A stretch of DNA of 64,000 nucleotides from Porphyromonadaceae bacterium UBA7048 (GTDB lineage: Bacteria; Bacteroidota; Bacteroidia; Bacteroidales; Muribaculaceae): contig DLAL01000047.1 of assembly GCA_002493945.1 (NCBI GenBank), positions 41,499-105,498 on the forward strand. Reading direction: 5' to 3'. Every line of letters begins with the position of its first letter. The stretch's first letter is position 1. Below, piece after piece: positions 62,467 to 64,000 of the stretch. Position numbers and translations under genes: made by a program. The notes under the pieces were generated by a model. That model searched no databases, was not told where the DNA came from, and saw only the letters and a list, made by a program, of their open reading frames with translations.

Positions 62467-63090
62467 ATGAAAAGGAATCGTTTCATTCTCTCAGTCATCC
62501 TCTTGGCGGCCTTATGCTGCAGTATGACCTACGCTCAGGAGGCTCCGGGCCGTCCTGACAAATACAAGACGGTAGTGCAGGGCAAAAAGCACGCCAACGG
62601 CCTCTTCAAATCGTTCATCGGACCGACACCGAACGACCCGTTCAAGGCCGGAGAAGCGTTCGGCTACGAGTTCCACACCAAGTCCGGAGAGACGCTGTAT
62701 CTGGATAAGGTCGGATTCTATCAGGTGGACGGCCCCACGCCGATGACGCACATGAAGTTCCGCATCGACATCTACAATATGTCGAAGGTCAAGGAAGAAC
62801 CGTCCGATAAGTTCGTGGCCGTGCCGTCTTCGTCTGTAGACTTCAGCTATAATCCGGACGAAGTGCATGACGGCAAATTCGTCTATACGCTCGCACATCC
62901 TGTCGCTCTTCCCAAAGATGCGATGGTGGCCATAGTCATGCTCGAGGATATGACCGATGAAAAACTATGGTATAAGAGCAATATGCTCGGCAAGAACGTG
63001 TGGAGTCCGGTCGAAGGCACGGGCTACTGGTGCAAGTGTCCCTTCGCGCCGCCGTTCTTCGTCGAATGTATGGCGGTGAAAAACCGCTGA
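62467..63090 (+). CDS. Small exported beta-sandwich protein of unknown function
   Basis: The 207-residue protein has a signal peptide (SVILLAALCCSMTYA, cut near residue 23) and no lipobox in register. The mature part is beta-rich. Segments such as KFRIDIYNMSKVKEEPSDKF and YTLAHPVALPKDAMVAIVML resemble the jelly-roll modules attached to some Bacteroidetes surface enzymes. No catalytic motif is seen. Cysteines near the end (YWCKCPFAPPFFVECM) could form a disulfide or bind metal. It is divergent from the TPR/HTH regulator and shares its operator-like spacer, so it is the most likely target of that regulator. Confidence 0.7.
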   Translation: MKRNRFILSVILLAALCCSMTYAQEAPGRPDKYKTVVQGKKHANGLFKSFIGPTPNDPFKAGEAFGYEFHTKSGETLYLDKVGFYQVDGPTPMTHMKFRIDIYNMSKVKEEPSDKFVAVPSSSVDFSYNPDEVHDGKFVYTLAHPVALPKDAMVAIVMLEDMTDEKLWYKSNMLGKNVWSPVEGTGYWCKCPFAPPFFVECMAVKNR

Positions 63091-63108
63091 GATACATCTT
63101 ATTATACG

Positions 63109-63202
63109 GCGAGAGCCGCGGCGCACTGTGCGCCGCGGCTCTCGTTGTATAAGCTGTAATCTACGGCTCTTTTACAGTGCCGATGCGACTGCCTTGTAGG
63201 AC
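63109..63202. repeat. Copy B of the ~95-bp direct repeat
   Basis: This copy contains a perfect 16-bp hairpin and overlaps the last ten codons of plsC (SYKAVASAL plus stop). It is in the same orientation as copy A, 2681 bases away. Confidence 0.75.
63110..63144. terminator. Strong hairpin between the exported protein gene and plsC
   Basis: CGAGAGCCGCGGCGCA (63110-63125) pairs perfectly with TGCGCCGCGGCTCTCG (63129-63144) around the loop CTG. It lies between two converging genes. T runs are weak on both sides. Confidence 0.75.
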
Positions 63203-63885
63203 TCGTCCATGAGGGTGGTGAGTTCGTGCCGTCCGCCTTCGGGGGCGTGGATGGGCTTGTGGATGGTCAGTTTTATGACGCCCGGGCGCGGAAGAATGGC
63301 ACTCCGCGGCATCACGCGGTAGGCTCCGTCGATGGTGATGGGCACTACGGGGAGGTTGAACTCCATGGCCAGCTGGAAAGCGCCGCGTCTGAAGGGGTGC
63401 ATGCGGCCGTCCTTGGTGCGTGCGCCCTCGGGGAATACCACCACCGACATGCCTCCGGCAAGCTGGCGCTCGGCAGTCTGCATGGTCTCGCGGGTGCGCG
63501 AGGGAGTGCTGTTGTCGACGTAGATATGGCCCGACACGCGGCAGCTGTAGCCTACGAGAGGTATGCGCTCGAGAGCCTTCTTCATCATCCAGCGGAAGTT
63601 ATGGCCGAGATAGCCGTAGATGGAGAATATGTCGAATGCGCCCTGATGATTGGCCACGAATACGTAGGACGTGTGCGGTCTGATATTGTCGCGTCCGCTC
63701 ACCTTGACCCTTACCAGACATATGATGCAGAAGAGGCGTGCCCAGATGTGCCCGGGCCAGTAGCCCATCGAGCGGCTGAATCCGAGCATGCTGCCCAGTA
63801 TGGTGCTCAGTGCCGCCAGTATGGTGATGACGAGCAGCAGAGGCATGGCTATGAAAAACTGATAGATGCGGTAAAGTATCAACAT
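63172..63885 (-). CDS. plsC: 1-acyl-sn-glycerol-3-phosphate acyltransferase family protein
   Basis: PlsC adds the second acyl chain to lysophosphatidic acid in phospholipid synthesis at the inner membrane. The 237-residue protein has an N-terminal membrane segment (PLLLVITILAALSTILG). The HX4D motif is in FVANHQGAFDIFSIYGYLG, and the second motif is VVVFPEGARTKDGRMHPFRR. A further block, NLPVVPITIDGAYRVMPRSA, follows. Its last codons lie in copy B of the direct repeat. The acceptor could be another lysolipid. Confidence 0.9.
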   Translation of the reverse strand: MLILYRIYQFFIAMPLLLVITILAALSTILGSMLGFSRSMGYWPGHIWARLFCIICLVRVKVSGRDNIRPHTSYVFVANHQGAFDIFSIYGYLGHNFRWMMKKALERIPLVGYSCRVSGHIYVDNSTPSRTRETMQTAERQLAGGMSVVVFPEGARTKDGRMHPFRRGAFQLAMEFNLPVVPITIDGAYRVMPRSAILPRPGVIKLTIHKPIHAPEGGRHELTTLMDESYKAVASAL

Positions 63886-63931
63886 AAGGTGTGCGATGAG
63901 GAGAATCGGTTGGTATGACGCTGAATATGAA

Positions 63932-63974
63932 AAAAAGAAAACCTGCCAAATGTCATGAACATCCAGCAGGTTTT
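63932..63974 (-). terminator. Terminator of the tRNA transcript
   Basis: AAAACCTGC (63938-63946) pairs with GCAGGTTTT (63966-63974). On the minus strand the hairpin is followed by CTTTTTTTC. It lies just downstream of the tRNA 3' end. Confidence 0.75.
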
Positions 63975-63979
63975 CGAAG

Positions 63980-64000
63980 TGTCCGAGATGAGATTCGAAC
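63980..64000 (-). tRNA. 3' end of a tRNA gene, cut by the window edge
   Basis: The minus strand reads GTTCGAATCTCATCTCGGAC then A. That is the T-loop GTTCGAATC, the 3' T-stem CTCAT, the acceptor strand CTCGGAC and discriminator A, with no encoded CCA. Only bases about 53-73 are present, so the isotype cannot be assigned; the acceptor strand would fit some leucine tRNAs. Confidence 0.65.

Overview
The window is chromosomal DNA from a gut-type Bacteroidales, most likely the Muribaculaceae or a close relative. The GC content is moderate to high. Genes lack Shine-Dalgarno leaders. Many genes are preceded by the Bacteroidetes -7 element TAnnTTTG, with a TTTG/TTG about 19-20 bases further up. A SusC/SusD polysaccharide locus, type III glutamine synthetase, Bacteroidetes-type PurM/PurL/PurF, a PepSY-like exported protein and a TPR-membrane-HTH protein all point the same way. 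Genus and species cannot be read from the sequence alone.

Layout. 1-1.1 kb: the 3' end of queC, a histone H1-like gene and the SRP RNA gene. 1.2-8.5 kb (+): a three-gene membrane operon (coiled-coil protein, MgtC family, CPA2 antiporter), purM, an MltF-like lytic transglycosylase and a DUF3332 lipoprotein. 8.5-15.9 kb (-): a four-gene polysaccharide-utilisation operon (beta-helix lipoprotein, GH16, SusC, SusD) with no regulator beside it. 16.2-28.1 kb (-): an etfB-etfA-acyl-CoA dehydrogenase operon, purL, a CCA-adding enzyme and clpC. 28.4-40.3 kb (+): gyrA, a TPR protein, a PepSY-like protein, then a tight operon of CHU_C-domain protein, lytic transglycosylase, uvrA and pullulanase. 40.2-41.8 kb: an NlpC/P60 lipoprotein (-) and Fe-type sodB (+). 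41.8-44.1 kb: an AT-rich patch with palindromes, an XRE regulator and a frameshifted outer-membrane barrel remnant. 44.1-53.4 kb (-): GT2, GHL10, trigger factor, GH43, a PurF-type amidotransferase and glnN. 53.7-60.4 kb (+): lplA and the complete glycine cleavage system (gcvT, gcvH, gcvPA, gcvPB, lpdA). 60.4-64 kb: a TPR/HTH membrane regulator (-) divergent from a small exported protein (+), plsC (-) and the 3' end of a tRNA (-).

How the genes fit together. The lplA-gcv operon carries all protein parts of glycine cleavage plus the enzyme that lipoylates GcvH. It diverges from glnN, whose product supplies the glutamine used by the PurF-type enzyme encoded directly after it. purM and purL lie elsewhere in the window. 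Glycan handling is spread over the SusCD/GH16 operon, pullulanase, GH43 and GHL10.

The least explained parts are: a 21-nt-phased operator-like array between the TPR/HTH regulator and its divergent exported partner; a pair of ~95-bp direct repeats bracketing that two-gene module, each ending in the last codons of plsC; an attenuator-like leader in front of glnN; and the AT-rich palindromic patch around 42 kb. No insertion sequence, CRISPR array or complete prophage was seen.
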